Shown here: piece by piece, positions 20,652 to 27,607 of the stretch
Layout of the letters: the number at the start of each line of letters is the position of its first letter
Position numbering within the stretch: the stretch's first letter is position 1
Assembly: GCA_902551455.1 (NCBI GenBank)
Contig: CACDDC010000010.1
Span: 1 to 35,975 of the forward strand
DNA length: 35,975 nt
Reading direction: 5' to 3'
From: an uncultured Pelagibacteraceae bacterium
Lineage (GTDB): Bacteria > Pseudomonadota > Alphaproteobacteria > Pelagibacterales > Pelagibacteraceae
Position numbers and translations under genes: made by a program
The notes under the pieces: model-generated
The model's database searches: none
The model's input: only the letters and a program-made list of their open reading frames with translations
What the model was told of the DNA's origin: nothing

Positions 20652-21659
20652 ATGTCTGAATTAAATAACATAGCATTAAAAATAATATCATTGGGCAAAG
20701 GCATTTTAGCTGCTGATGAAAGCACGGGTACGATGAAAAAAAGATTAGATAGTGTTAATGTAGTATCTACTGAAGAAAATAGATTAAAATTTAGAAATAC
20801 CTTATTTTCATCTGAAAGTATGAAATCATGTATTGGGGGAGTAATCTTATACGATGAAACAATTAAACAAAATTTTAATAACACAAGTATACCAAAAATA
20901 ATTTTGGAAAAAGGCTCTGTGCCAGGAATTAAAGTAGATACAGGAGCAAAAATTTTAGCAAATTCTAAAGATGAAAAAATAACTGAGGGATTAGATGGTT
21001 TAAGAGAAAGGCTAAAAATATATTACAGTCTCGGTGCAAGATTTGCTAAATGGAGAGGCGTCTATGTAATTTCTGATAGTTTTCCAAGTAAAATTGCAAT
21101 TTCGACCAATGCACATGCTTTAGCAAGATATTCTGCTTTAGTCCAAGAGTCTGGAATGGTGCCAATTGTTGAGCCTGAAGTGCTGATGGACGGGACTCAT
21201 TCTGCTGAAACTTGCTTAAAGAAAACTTCAGAGGTAATAAAAAAATGTTATGAGGAATTGATTTTACATAAAGTAGAATTAACTGGAACAATATTAAAAC
21301 CTAATATGATTTTACCCGGGTCAAGCAGTAATAAAAAAATTTCAGCCGAAGAAATTGCAGATTTAACCCTCAAGTGTCTAACTGAAAGCGTTCCATCTGA
21401 AGTTCCTGGGATAGCATTTTTATCAGGTGGACAAACAGAAATAGAAGCTACAAAAAATTTAAATGCTATAAATAAAAAAAATAAATCAAATTTTATAATG
21501 ACTTACTCATATGGTAGAGCATTACAACAAAGCGCCCTTAAACATTGGTCAAAAAATCTTGATGATATTGAAGGTACTCAAAAAGTTTTTAACCACAGAG
21601 CAAATATGTGTAGCCTAGCTGCAAAAGGTAAATGGTCTGAACAGATTGAAAAAAATTAG
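20652..21659 (+). CDS. fba: Fructose-bisphosphate aldolase, class I
   Basis: This 335-residue Schiff-base aldolase is of the type best known from animals and plants. Motifs: GILAADESTGTMKKRL near residue 17, KWRGVY, IVEPEVLMDG, the lysine-forming GTILKPNMILPG, and FLSGGQTE. It cleaves or makes fructose-1,6-bisphosphate. It begins directly after the pgk stop. Its 3' end overlaps thiE by 14 bp in another frame. With gap and pgk it forms the trunk of gluconeogenesis/lower glycolysis; no phosphofructokinase or FBPase is visible in this window. Confidence 0.96.
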   Translation: MSELNNIALKIISLGKGILAADESTGTMKKRLDSVNVVSTEENRLKFRNTLFSSESMKSCIGGVILYDETIKQNFNNTSIPKIILEKGSVPGIKVDTGAKILANSKDEKITEGLDGLRERLKIYYSLGARFAKWRGVYVISDSFPSKIAISTNAHALARYSALVQESGMVPIVEPEVLMDGTHSAETCLKKTSEVIKKCYEELILHKVELTGTILKPNMILPGSSSNKKISAEEIADLTLKCLTESVPSEVPGIAFLSGGQTEIEATKNLNAINKKNKSNFIMTYSYGRALQQSALKHWSKNLDDIEGTQKVFNHRANMCSLAAKGKWSEQIEKN

Positions 21660-22260
21660 TAAATTCATTTATATTATTTCACCAGACAGGATTAAAAACC
21701 AAATTTTCTATGACAATTTGGTTAAAATATTCAAATTAGGACAGATATCATTTTTCCAACTTAGGTTAAAAAAAGAAGATAATAGAAATATCATTTCAAT
21801 TGGAAAAAAAATTAAAAAATTGTGTAAAAAATATAATGTAAAATTAATTATTAATGATAACCCTGTAATAGCAAAAAAGTTAAATGCAGATGGATGTCAT
21901 TTAGGACAATCAGATCCTTCGGTTTCTCGTGCGAGAAAAATTTTAAAAAAAAAAATTATAGGTGTTACTTGTCATAACTCAATCAAATTAATTAAAAAAG
22001 CTATAAAAAACAAAGCAGATTACATAGCTCTAGGAGCTTTTTATTCAACAAAAACTAAAAAAGTAAAACATAGGGCTAATATTAAAATTTTAAAAAAAGC
22101 TAAAAAAATGACAAATATCCCTTTAGTTGCTATAGGAGGAATAAATTTTAAGAATTATAAAAATCTTTTGTTGAATAAAGCAAACTTTTTGGCTATTTCA
22201 AGCTACGTTTGGAAAAATAAAAAACTAAAGCCCTATGAGGCTGTAAAAAAATTAAAATGA
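21646..22260 (+). CDS. thiE: Thiamine-phosphate synthase
   Basis: This 204-residue TIM-barrel enzyme joins HMP-PP and thiazole phosphate to make thiamine phosphate. Motifs: FFQLRLKK near residue 37, LIINDNPVIAKKLNADGCHLGQSD (residues ~66-89), GVTCHN, DYIALGAFYSTKTK, and VAIGGINFKN. The start is TTG at 21646 inside the end of fba, which suggests coupling. It overlaps efp by 4 bp. It would act after ThiD (1993-2805). Its place behind glycolytic genes is unusual outside close relatives; transketolase, the first gene of the run, uses the product cofactor. Confidence 0.92.
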   Translation: MKKISKFIYIISPDRIKNQIFYDNLVKIFKLGQISFFQLRLKKEDNRNIISIGKKIKKLCKKYNVKLIINDNPVIAKKLNADGCHLGQSDPSVSRARKILKKKIIGVTCHNSIKLIKKAIKNKADYIALGAFYSTKTKKVKHRANIKILKKAKKMTNIPLVAIGGINFKNYKNLLLNKANFLAISSYVWKNKKLKPYEAVKKLK

Positions 22261-22817
22261 AAATATCTGGTAATGAAATTAAACCTGGAATGTTAATCGA
22301 ACATAAAGATGATTTATGGGAAGTTATAAAAACACAACATGTAAAACCAGGAAAAGGTGGGGCATTTAATCAAGTGGAAATGAAAAGTATAAATAAAAAT
22401 ACTAAATTGAATGAAAGGTTTAGGTCGAGCGACAGCGTAGAAAGAGCTTCCGTCGAAGAAATAAAATATTCATATTTATATAAAGACGAAACTAATTTTT
22501 ATTTTATGGAACCTAAAACTTTTGAACAAATTGATGTTAAGAAAGGACTTTTGGGGGAGAAGGGTAATTTTTTATATGAAAATATAGAAGTAATTATAAG
22601 TTTTTATAATGAAAACCCAATTTCAGTAGATCTGCCCAAACAAATAAATTGTAAGATTGATTCTACTGATGCTGCAATCAAGGGACAAACTGTATCTTCT
22701 TCGTACAAACCTGCCACTTTAGAAAATGGAATAAAAATACAAGTGCCTCCATTTATAGAAAGTGGAGATGAAGTAGTTATTGATACAAGAACTATAGAAT
22801 ATGTTAAAAAGGTATAA
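22257..22817 (+). CDS. efp: Translation elongation factor P
   Basis: This 186-residue, three-domain EF-P relieves ribosome stalling at polyproline. The N-terminal loop HVKPGKGGAF places the tip lysine at residue 33, equivalent to the modified Lys34 of E. coli. The C-terminal signature ATLENGIKIQVPPFIESGDEVVIDTRT is present. No modification genes (epmA, epmB) occur here. It overlaps thiE by 4 bp and precedes the SuhB-like gene by 3 bp. Confidence 0.96.
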   Translation: MKISGNEIKPGMLIEHKDDLWEVIKTQHVKPGKGGAFNQVEMKSINKNTKLNERFRSSDSVERASVEEIKYSYLYKDETNFYFMEPKTFEQIDVKKGLLGEKGNFLYENIEVIISFYNENPISVDLPKQINCKIDSTDAAIKGQTVSSSYKPATLENGIKIQVPPFIESGDEVVIDTRTIEYVKKV

Positions 22818-22820
22818 TCT

Positions 22821-23561
22821 ATGAATAGTATATCACCAAATTTAAATATAATGATAAAGGCCTCAGAAAAAGCATCGAAAGTTTTAATTAGAGATTTTGG
22901 AGAAATAGAAAATTTACAAGTTTCAAAGAAAGGTCCTAACGACTTTGTAACTAACTCAGATAAAAAAGTTGAAAAAATATTAATAGAAGAACTTTTAAAA
23001 GCGAAAAAAAATTTTTCAGTATTAAGTGAGGAAGCTGGTTATATAGAAAATTCTGATAAAAATAATACATGGATAATTGATCCAATTGATGGAACTATTA
23101 ATTTTCTTCATGGATTTCCACACTTTGCAATTTCAATCGCTTTAAAATCAGAAAATAAAATAATATCTGGTTTAATTTTTGACCCAATAAAAAATGAATT
23201 ATTTTTTGCAGAAAAAAATAGTGGTGCCTTTTTTAATAACCACAGAATAAGAGTATCAAAAAAAAATGATTTAAATGAATGTTTGTTTGGAACAAACTTA
23301 AAAGGAGCTATAAAATCAGATTTAAATACTAGAGTAACAGGATGTGCTGCACTAGATTTGGCTTATACAGGTGCTGGAAGATTTGATGGATTTTATCAAA
23401 ACGGTATTAATCTATGGGATATTGCTGCGGGAGTTATAATTGTAGAGGAAGCTGGTGGTACAATTAATGACCTGGATAAATATAAATCAGATAATATAAA
23501 TATTAGAGCTTCCAGTAACAATATTCATAAAAAAATGCTTGAAAAACTAAGCAACTTTTAA
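22821..23561 (+). CDS. suhB: Inositol monophosphatase family protein (SuhB-like)
   Basis: This 246-residue Mg-dependent phosphatase-family protein has the metal ligands in LSEEAG (Glu70/Glu71) and [19 protein letters not shown] (Asp87, Asp90), plus a second signature [17 protein letters not shown]. Family members hydrolyse inositol-1-P or related phosphates; E. coli SuhB also joins rRNA antitermination complexes. Which role holds here is not readable from sequence. It closes the tightly packed tkt-to-suhB run; 35 bp separate it from rpmE. Confidence 0.9.
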   Translation: MNSISPNLNIMIKASEKASKVLIRDFGEIENLQVSKKGPNDFVTNSDKKVEKILIEELLKAKKNFSVLSEEAGYIENSDKNNTWIIDPIDGTINFLHGFPHFAISIALKSENKIISGLIFDPIKNELFFAEKNSGAFFNNHRIRVSKKNDLNECLFGTNLKGAIKSDLNTRVTGCAALDLAYTGAGRFDGFYQNGINLWDIAAGVIIVEEAGGTINDLDKYKSDNINIRASSNNIHKKMLEKLSNF

Positions 23562-23580
23562 TTGTTTTTAATAATTCTTT

Positions 23581-23589
23581 TGTTATAAA
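23581..23589 (+). promoter_or_regulatory. Extended -10 promoter for rpmE
   Basis: The sequence TGTTATAAA matches the extended -10 pattern TGnTATAAT at all but the last base; the hexamer is 23584-23589. A weak TTGTTT lies 16 nt upstream. With standard spacing transcription would begin at 23596, one base before the rpmE ATG at 23597, giving an essentially leaderless message. Confidence 0.5.
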
Positions 23590-23596
23590 ACCCGCT

Positions 23597-23827
23597 ATGA
23601 AAAAGAAAATACATCCTAAGTATCATAAAATAAAAGTTGAAATGACTGATGGAAGTCAGTTTGAAACTATGTCAACTTGGGGTTCAGAAGGAGAAGTTTT
23701 AAAATTAGAGATAGATCCCAAATCACACTCTGCGTGGACTGGTGGTAAACAAAAAATTATGGACAAGGGAAGAGTAAGTAAGTTTAACAAAAAATTTCAA
23801 AATTTTAGGTCAGAAAAGAAAGTTTAA
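23597..23827 (+). CDS. rpmE: 50S ribosomal protein L31
   Basis: This 76-residue protein starts [19 protein letters not shown] and carries the L31 block [28 protein letters not shown]. It contains no cysteine, so it is the zinc-independent form common in alphaproteobacteria. It binds at the bridge between ribosomal subunits. No Shine-Dalgarno is seen before its ATG. Its stop overlaps the next start by 1 bp (TAATG). Confidence 0.95.
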   Translation: MKKKIHPKYHKIKVEMTDGSQFETMSTWGSEGEVLKLEIDPKSHSAWTGGKQKIMDKGRVSKFNKKFQNFRSEKKV

Positions 23828-24396
23828 TGTCAAACACACCTTTAATGCCAATGGCAACAGCTGTTTGGTTAGTTGAAAATACTACTTTAACATTCAAACA
23901 AATTGCAGATTTCTGCAATCTTCATGAAGTAGAAATTCAAGGTATAGCCGACGGTGAAGTTGCTAAAGGAATAGTTGGATATAACCCAATAATATCAGGA
24001 CAATTAACAAGAGAGGAAATTGAATTATCATCAAAAGATGATAATAGACCTTTAAACATAAAAACTTACGACGTTGAAATCAACGCTTCAGAAAAAAAAA
24101 TAAAACGTTATGTACCATTATCAAAGAAACAAGATAAGCCTGACTCAGCTTTATGGTTAATAAGACATCATACTATACTTAAAGATTCACAGATTGCCAA
24201 ACTAGTGGGTATTACAAAAAACTCAGTAGTAGCTATAAGAAATAAAAGTTATTGGAATTATAACAACCTTAATCCTAAGGATCCGGTAGCAATGGGTTTA
24301 TTTTCTCAAAAAGATCTCATTGAAGCAACAGAAAAGGCTGAAAGAAGAATTAAAAGAGAAAAAAGAGAGAAAGAAAAGGCAAAACAAGTAGGTTAG
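23827..24396 (+). CDS. DUF1013 protein, TrcR-like cell-cycle transcriptional regulator
   Basis: This 189-residue protein matches the alphaproteobacterial DUF1013 family, whose Caulobacter member TrcR is described as a cell-cycle transcriptional regulator. The strongly conserved start MPMATAVWLVENTTLTFKQIADFC and the second helix-turn-helix-like part (SALWLIRHHTILKDSQIAKLVGITKNSV) suggest two similar DNA-binding units. A basic Lys/Arg/Glu tail follows. It is coupled to rpmE (1-bp overlap). The DNA target in this organism is unknown. Confidence 0.85.
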   Translation: MSNTPLMPMATAVWLVENTTLTFKQIADFCNLHEVEIQGIADGEVAKGIVGYNPIISGQLTREEIELSSKDDNRPLNIKTYDVEINASEKKIKRYVPLSKKQDKPDSALWLIRHHTILKDSQIAKLVGITKNSVVAIRNKSYWNYNNLNPKDPVAMGLFSQKDLIEATEKAERRIKREKREKEKAKQVG

Positions 24397-24411
24397 ATTA
24401 TGAATTATAAT

Positions 24412-24451
24412 AGACAATTAATTTTTAAAATGATAATTAGTCTCGTTTTTT
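24412..24451 (+). terminator. Possible terminator or attenuator between the DUF1013 gene and rpsU
   Basis: The arm AGACAATTA (24412-24420) can pair with TAATTAGTCT (24434-24443) with one bulged base, followed by CG and six T (24446-24451). The GGAGG Shine-Dalgarno of rpsU begins on the next base. A perfect TATAAT occurs at 24406-24411, whose start point (~24418) would cut into the left arm. The hairpin is A/T-rich and weak, so it could be a terminator for the upstream gene, an attenuator, or chance. Confidence 0.4.
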
Positions 24452-24461
24452 GGAGGTTGTT

Positions 24462-24656
24462 ATTAAAATAGAAGTAAAAGATAATAATGTAGAACAAGCA
24501 TTGAGAGTTTTAAAAAGAAAACTCCAAAGAGATGGTTTTTTTAAAATAATTAAATTAAAAAATACTTACGAAAAACCATCAGAAAAAAAGAAAAGAATAC
24601 TTCAAGAAAACATTAAAAGAGTAAAAAAGTTAAATAAATTAAGGAACAGATTTTAA
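24462..24656 (+). CDS. rpsU: 30S ribosomal protein S21, probable ATT start
   Basis: This 64-residue S21 has the family blocks VKDNNVEQALRVLKRKLQRDG and YEKPSEKKKRI. No ATG exists. A TTG at 24450 opens the frame, but the perfect Shine-Dalgarno GGAGG (24452-24456) lies inside that extension. Alphaproteobacterial S21 begins M-x-V-x-V-R-D-N-N, which aligns exactly with I-K-I-E-V-K-D-N-N from the ATT at 24462, 5 nt after the Shine-Dalgarno. I therefore place the start at ATT; the TTG alternative adds four residues. Its stop is 3 bp before tRNA-fMet. A hairpin plus T-run precedes it. Confidence 0.9.
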   Translation: MKIEVKDNNVEQALRVLKRKLQRDGFFKIIKLKNTYEKPSEKKKRILQENIKRVKKLNKLRNRF

Positions 24657-24659
24657 TAT

Positions 24660-24736
24660 CGCGGGGTGGAGCAGCCTGGTAGCTCGCAAGGCTCATAACC
24701 TTGAGGTCGGCGGTTCAAATCCGTCCCCCGCAACCA
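24660..24736 (+). tRNA. Initiator tRNA-fMet (CAU), CCA encoded
   Basis: This 77-nt gene has initiator hallmarks: a C1:A72 mismatch at the acceptor end (CGCGGGG against CCCCGCA), anticodon loop CTCATAA, T-loop GGTTCAAATCC, discriminator A and encoded CCA. The D-arm GAGCAGCCTGGTAGCTC is as in E. coli. The anticodon stem is CAAGG/CCTTG, so one of the three usual G:C pairs (29:41) is A:U. It lies 3 nt after rpsU and 3 nt before the epimerase ATG. Confidence 0.97.
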
Positions 24737-24739
24737 ATT

Positions 24740-25741
24740 ATGAAACAAAAGATCTTAATTGCTGGAGCAGGAGGTTTCATTGGTGGCCACCTTGTAAAAT
24801 ATTTTAGGGATAAAGGTAAGTACGATATAGTATGTGCAGATATAAAACCTTTAGAGTACTGGTTTCAATTATTTGATAACAATAAAAATTTTTCATTAGA
24901 TTTAAAAGATTATGAAAATTGCCTAAAAGTTTCTAAAGATATAGATTATATCTTTAACATGGCCTGCAACATGGGCGGGATGGGTTTTATAGAAAATAAT
25001 AAAGCTGAATGCATGATGTCTGTCCTTATAAATGCCAATTTGCTTAGAGCTTCAATTAAAAATAAAGTTAAAAAATACTTATTCTCATCAAGCGCTTGTG
25101 TTTACAATTCTCAAAAACAGTTAAAAACTTTTGTTCCAGGATTAAAAGAAACTGATGCTTATCCAGCCGATCCTGAAGATGGCTATGGATGGGAAAAACT
25201 TTTCAGTGAAAGGATGTGTAGACATTTTTATGAAGATTTTGGATTAGAAACTAGGGTTATTAGATATCATAATGTCTATGGTCCTATGGGAACATTTGAT
25301 GGAGGCAGAGAAAAAGCTCCAGCAGCACTATGCAGAAAAATTATAGAAGCAGTAAATAAAGATAAAAAAAAAATAGATGTATGGGGTGATGGCAAGCAAA
25401 CTAGAAGTTTTTTGTATATTGATGATTGTATAGAGGGAACTTTAAAAGTTTTTAATAGTAAATTTTATGAAGTATTTAATGTAGGTAGTGAAGAACAAGT
25501 TTCAATAAATCAAATGATAGAAATGATAGAAGAAATAGCTAACCAAAAATTTGAAAAGAATTATCAATTAGACAAACCAAAAGGAGTAAGGGGTAGATGT
25601 AGTGACAATTCTTTAATTAGAAGTAAATTAGGATGGGATAACAAAACTACTTTAAAAGAAGGTTTGCAAAAAACTTACAAATGGATAGATGAACAAATTA
25701 AGAGTGGTTCAAATATAGATAAATTTACTAAATCTCATTGA
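24740..25741 (+). CDS. GDP-mannose 3,5-epimerase-like NAD-dependent epimerase
   Basis: This 333-residue extended SDR protein has ILIAGAGGFIGGHL at the N-terminus, a catalytic serine in FSSSACVY, and YGWEK as the Tyr-Lys pair. It carries the specific blocks MACNMGGMGFI, YHNVYGPMGTFDGGREKAPAA, WGDGKQTRSFLYIDD and GVRGRCSDN. These match plant GDP-mannose 3,5-epimerase strikingly well, which makes GDP-L-galactose and GDP-L-gulose. I start it at the ATG at 24740, because an upstream in-frame TTG lies inside the tRNA. Only 3 nt separate it from the tRNA, leaving no ribosome-binding site. It is convergent with a fucosyltransferase-like gene. Confidence 0.88.
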   Translation: MKQKILIAGAGGFIGGHLVKYFRDKGKYDIVCADIKPLEYWFQLFDNNKNFSLDLKDYENCLKVSKDIDYIFNMACNMGGMGFIENNKAECMMSVLINANLLRASIKNKVKKYLFSSSACVYNSQKQLKTFVPGLKETDAYPADPEDGYGWEKLFSERMCRHFYEDFGLETRVIRYHNVYGPMGTFDGGREKAPAALCRKIIEAVNKDKKKIDVWGDGKQTRSFLYIDDCIEGTLKVFNSKFYEVFNVGSEEQVSINQMIEMIEEIANQKFEKNYQLDKPKGVRGRCSDNSLIRSKLGWDNKTTLKEGLQKTYKWIDEQIKSGSNIDKFTKSH

Positions 25742-25764
25742 TATTATAAGTGTTGATTTTTTCA

Positions 25765-26880
25765 CTAAACATTAAAGCTTCTAAACTCTTTTTTGAAGCC
25801 GCCTAAAAAATAAGGTAATCTTTTTCTTAAATACCAACTAAATTGAGAAATAAAAATATTTCCTTTCATTCCATTATCTATTATTGAATGAGGAAGTTTT
25901 TTTTTTGAGTAAAATATTGCTGCATGAGGAATATTGCTATTTGCAAAAAGAATATGATTAGTTTTAGACAAAATTAGCATATCATTTAAATTTCCTTTTC
26001 CAATTTTATATCTGTGCTTGATATCTTGAGAGTCAAATAGATCAATTTTGTCAGTCGTTCTTACTGAATTTGAATATAAAACTTTGTTACCATAATTTTT
26101 TTTATAAAAATTTAAATAATCAATATCTTCAGTACATATATAAATTTTATCAAATTTATATTTTTTTATTAAAGAATCTGTTGCAAATAACATTTGTTCT
26201 TCAGTTGGTGTATATGGTGCATATCCAGACTTTTTTTGATCTGATCCTCTAAAGCATATTCCCAAAACTTTTTTATTTGTAAATTTTTTATTTACAAAAT
26301 TATTTGAAAAATTTAAAAATTCTTTTTTTATTTTTATATATTTTTTAAATATTTTTTTATGTCTACTATCTAAATATTGAAATCCATAAAAATATTTAAA
26401 TATTGAATCTTTTTTTACTTCTGGAAACCCTTTAATAGAAGTTCTATTATCACATAATATTACATTTTTACTTTTATATACTTCTTCAAGGGAATAGTTT
26501 GACGTTTTATTAAAAAAATAATCCCAAGAGTTTCTAGAGTTACCTATTTTTATTTTACAATTATATAATGTCGGATAATTTTCCATATCTATTACAGGTA
26601 TCATTTTTAATTGATCACATATGAGTAAATTTTGAATTACAAAGTTAAGATTTGAAAAAAAACCTGCTCCAGGTGTTCTTCTGATTACATAAAAAAACTT
26701 ATTCTTATTTTTTTTTCCATATGTTAGGTGTTGTAAATTAAGCTCTCTTATTTCCTTTTTCTTAATTTTTGCAATATATTTTTTAGGTAAGCAAATTGGT
26801 TTTATTTTTTTTCTATAAACATTAATAGGTTTTGCTTTATGTTGATTTTCTAATATTTTTTTTCTTATATAATTTAACAT
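25765..26880 (-). CDS. Fucosyltransferase-like glycosyltransferase
   Basis: This 371-residue cytoplasmic protein without signal or membrane segments resembles the NodZ/O-fucosyltransferase fold. PGAGFFSNLNFVIQNLL near residue 70 resembles the family's acceptor/GDP-site N-terminal motif. GICFRGSDQKKSGYAPYTPTEEQM near residue 207 resembles the GDP-fucose-binding Arg motif. KIYICTEDIDYL and ILSKTNHILFANSN follow. Neighbouring epimerase, gmd and fcl genes supply GDP-L-sugars, which fits a donor role. The acceptor is unknown. It is convergent with the epimerase (23-bp gap) and lies 29 bp after the transaldolase-like gene. Confidence 0.65.
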   Translation of the reverse strand: MLNYIRKKILENQHKAKPINVYRKKIKPICLPKKYIAKIKKKEIRELNLQHLTYGKKNKNKFFYVIRRTPGAGFFSNLNFVIQNLLICDQLKMIPVIDMENYPTLYNCKIKIGNSRNSWDYFFNKTSNYSLEEVYKSKNVILCDNRTSIKGFPEVKKDSIFKYFYGFQYLDSRHKKIFKKYIKIKKEFLNFSNNFVNKKFTNKKVLGICFRGSDQKKSGYAPYTPTEEQMLFATDSLIKKYKFDKIYICTEDIDYLNFYKKNYGNKVLYSNSVRTTDKIDLFDSQDIKHRYKIGKGNLNDMLILSKTNHILFANSNIPHAAIFYSKKKLPHSIIDNGMKGNIFISQFSWYLRKRLPYFLGGFKKEFRSFNV

Positions 26881-26909
26881 GAACTTTAATTATTAAGAAT
26901 ATATAGCTA

Positions 26910-27605
26910 CTAATCAATTCTAAATTTTGATTTTTTGCTATCAATCAAAAAAGTTTTTACAGTATCTATTGTTAATTTTTTAAACGATTTTCCAAAATTT
27001 TCAATTTTTTCAATTATTTGAGGAGGTGTAGTTATTATATGACATTTAAGATTTTTAGCCTGAATATAATTATATGGTTCTCTTACACTTGCCCATAAAA
27101 TTTCAACATTTTTATAGTTTTTTGCAAGTTTAATACTTTTTTTAAATTCTGGTATAGGATCTTTACCTTTATCAGCCATTCTTCCAGCAAATATTGATAT
27201 GATCACTTTAGTTTTTTTATTAACCTTTTTTAAAATTTTTGATGTTTGATTTGCTGTGTAAACAGCCGTAATATTTAATTTAATATTTTTATTATTTAAA
27301 AATTTGATCACCTCTCCCAAAAAAACACCCTTGGAATTCGTTACAGGAATTTTTACATATACTTTTTTTCCCCAATCTTTGATTTTAAGAGCTTGTTTAA
27401 TAATATTTTTTTTATCATCTGCAAATACTTCAAATGAAATTGGTTTGTTTGTTAATTTTAATATTTTTTTACAATAGTCTTTATAATTCTTTGCTCCAGC
27501 TTTCCTAATTAAACTTGGATTGGTTGTAAAGCCTTTGACTATTTTTTTTTTAGTAAATTTCTTAATTTGTTTCAGATCGGCTATATCACAAAATATTTTA
27601 GTCAT
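26910..27605 (-). CDS. Transaldolase / fructose-6-phosphate aldolase family protein
   Basis: This 231-residue protein is of the small transaldolase/FSA subfamily. It has KGFTTNPSLIRKAG near residue 24, FEVFAD near 58, and the Schiff-base lysine at residue 85 in VYVKIPVTN, matching Lys85 of E. coli FSA. ITAVYTANQT and FAGRMADKGKDP follow. It could supply transaldolase activity complementing tkt, or act as a fructose-6-P aldolase; short homologues cannot be split reliably by eye. It follows pntB by 2 bp, so it is likely on the pnt transcript. Confidence 0.85.
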   Translation of the reverse strand: MTKIFCDIADLKQIKKFTKKKIVKGFTTNPSLIRKAGAKNYKDYCKKILKLTNKPISFEVFADDKKNIIKQALKIKDWGKKVYVKIPVTNSKGVFLGEVIKFLNNKNIKLNITAVYTANQTSKILKKVNKKTKVIISIFAGRMADKGKDPIPEFKKSIKLAKNYKNVEILWASVREPYNYIQAKNLKCHIITTPPQIIEKIENFGKSFKKLTIDTVKTFLIDSKKSKFRID

Positions 27606-27607
27606 TA

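Noticed and set aside
24701-24739. Upstream TTG start that would extend the epimerase by 13 residues
   Set aside because: The extension is the translated tRNA sequence; the Rossmann motif begins correctly from the ATG at 24740.
24660-26900. Integrated element at tRNA-fMet with a duplicated tRNA 3' end as attachment site
   Set aside because: No second copy of the tRNA 3' segment and no integrase gene were seen in the window, so site-specific integration is not supported.
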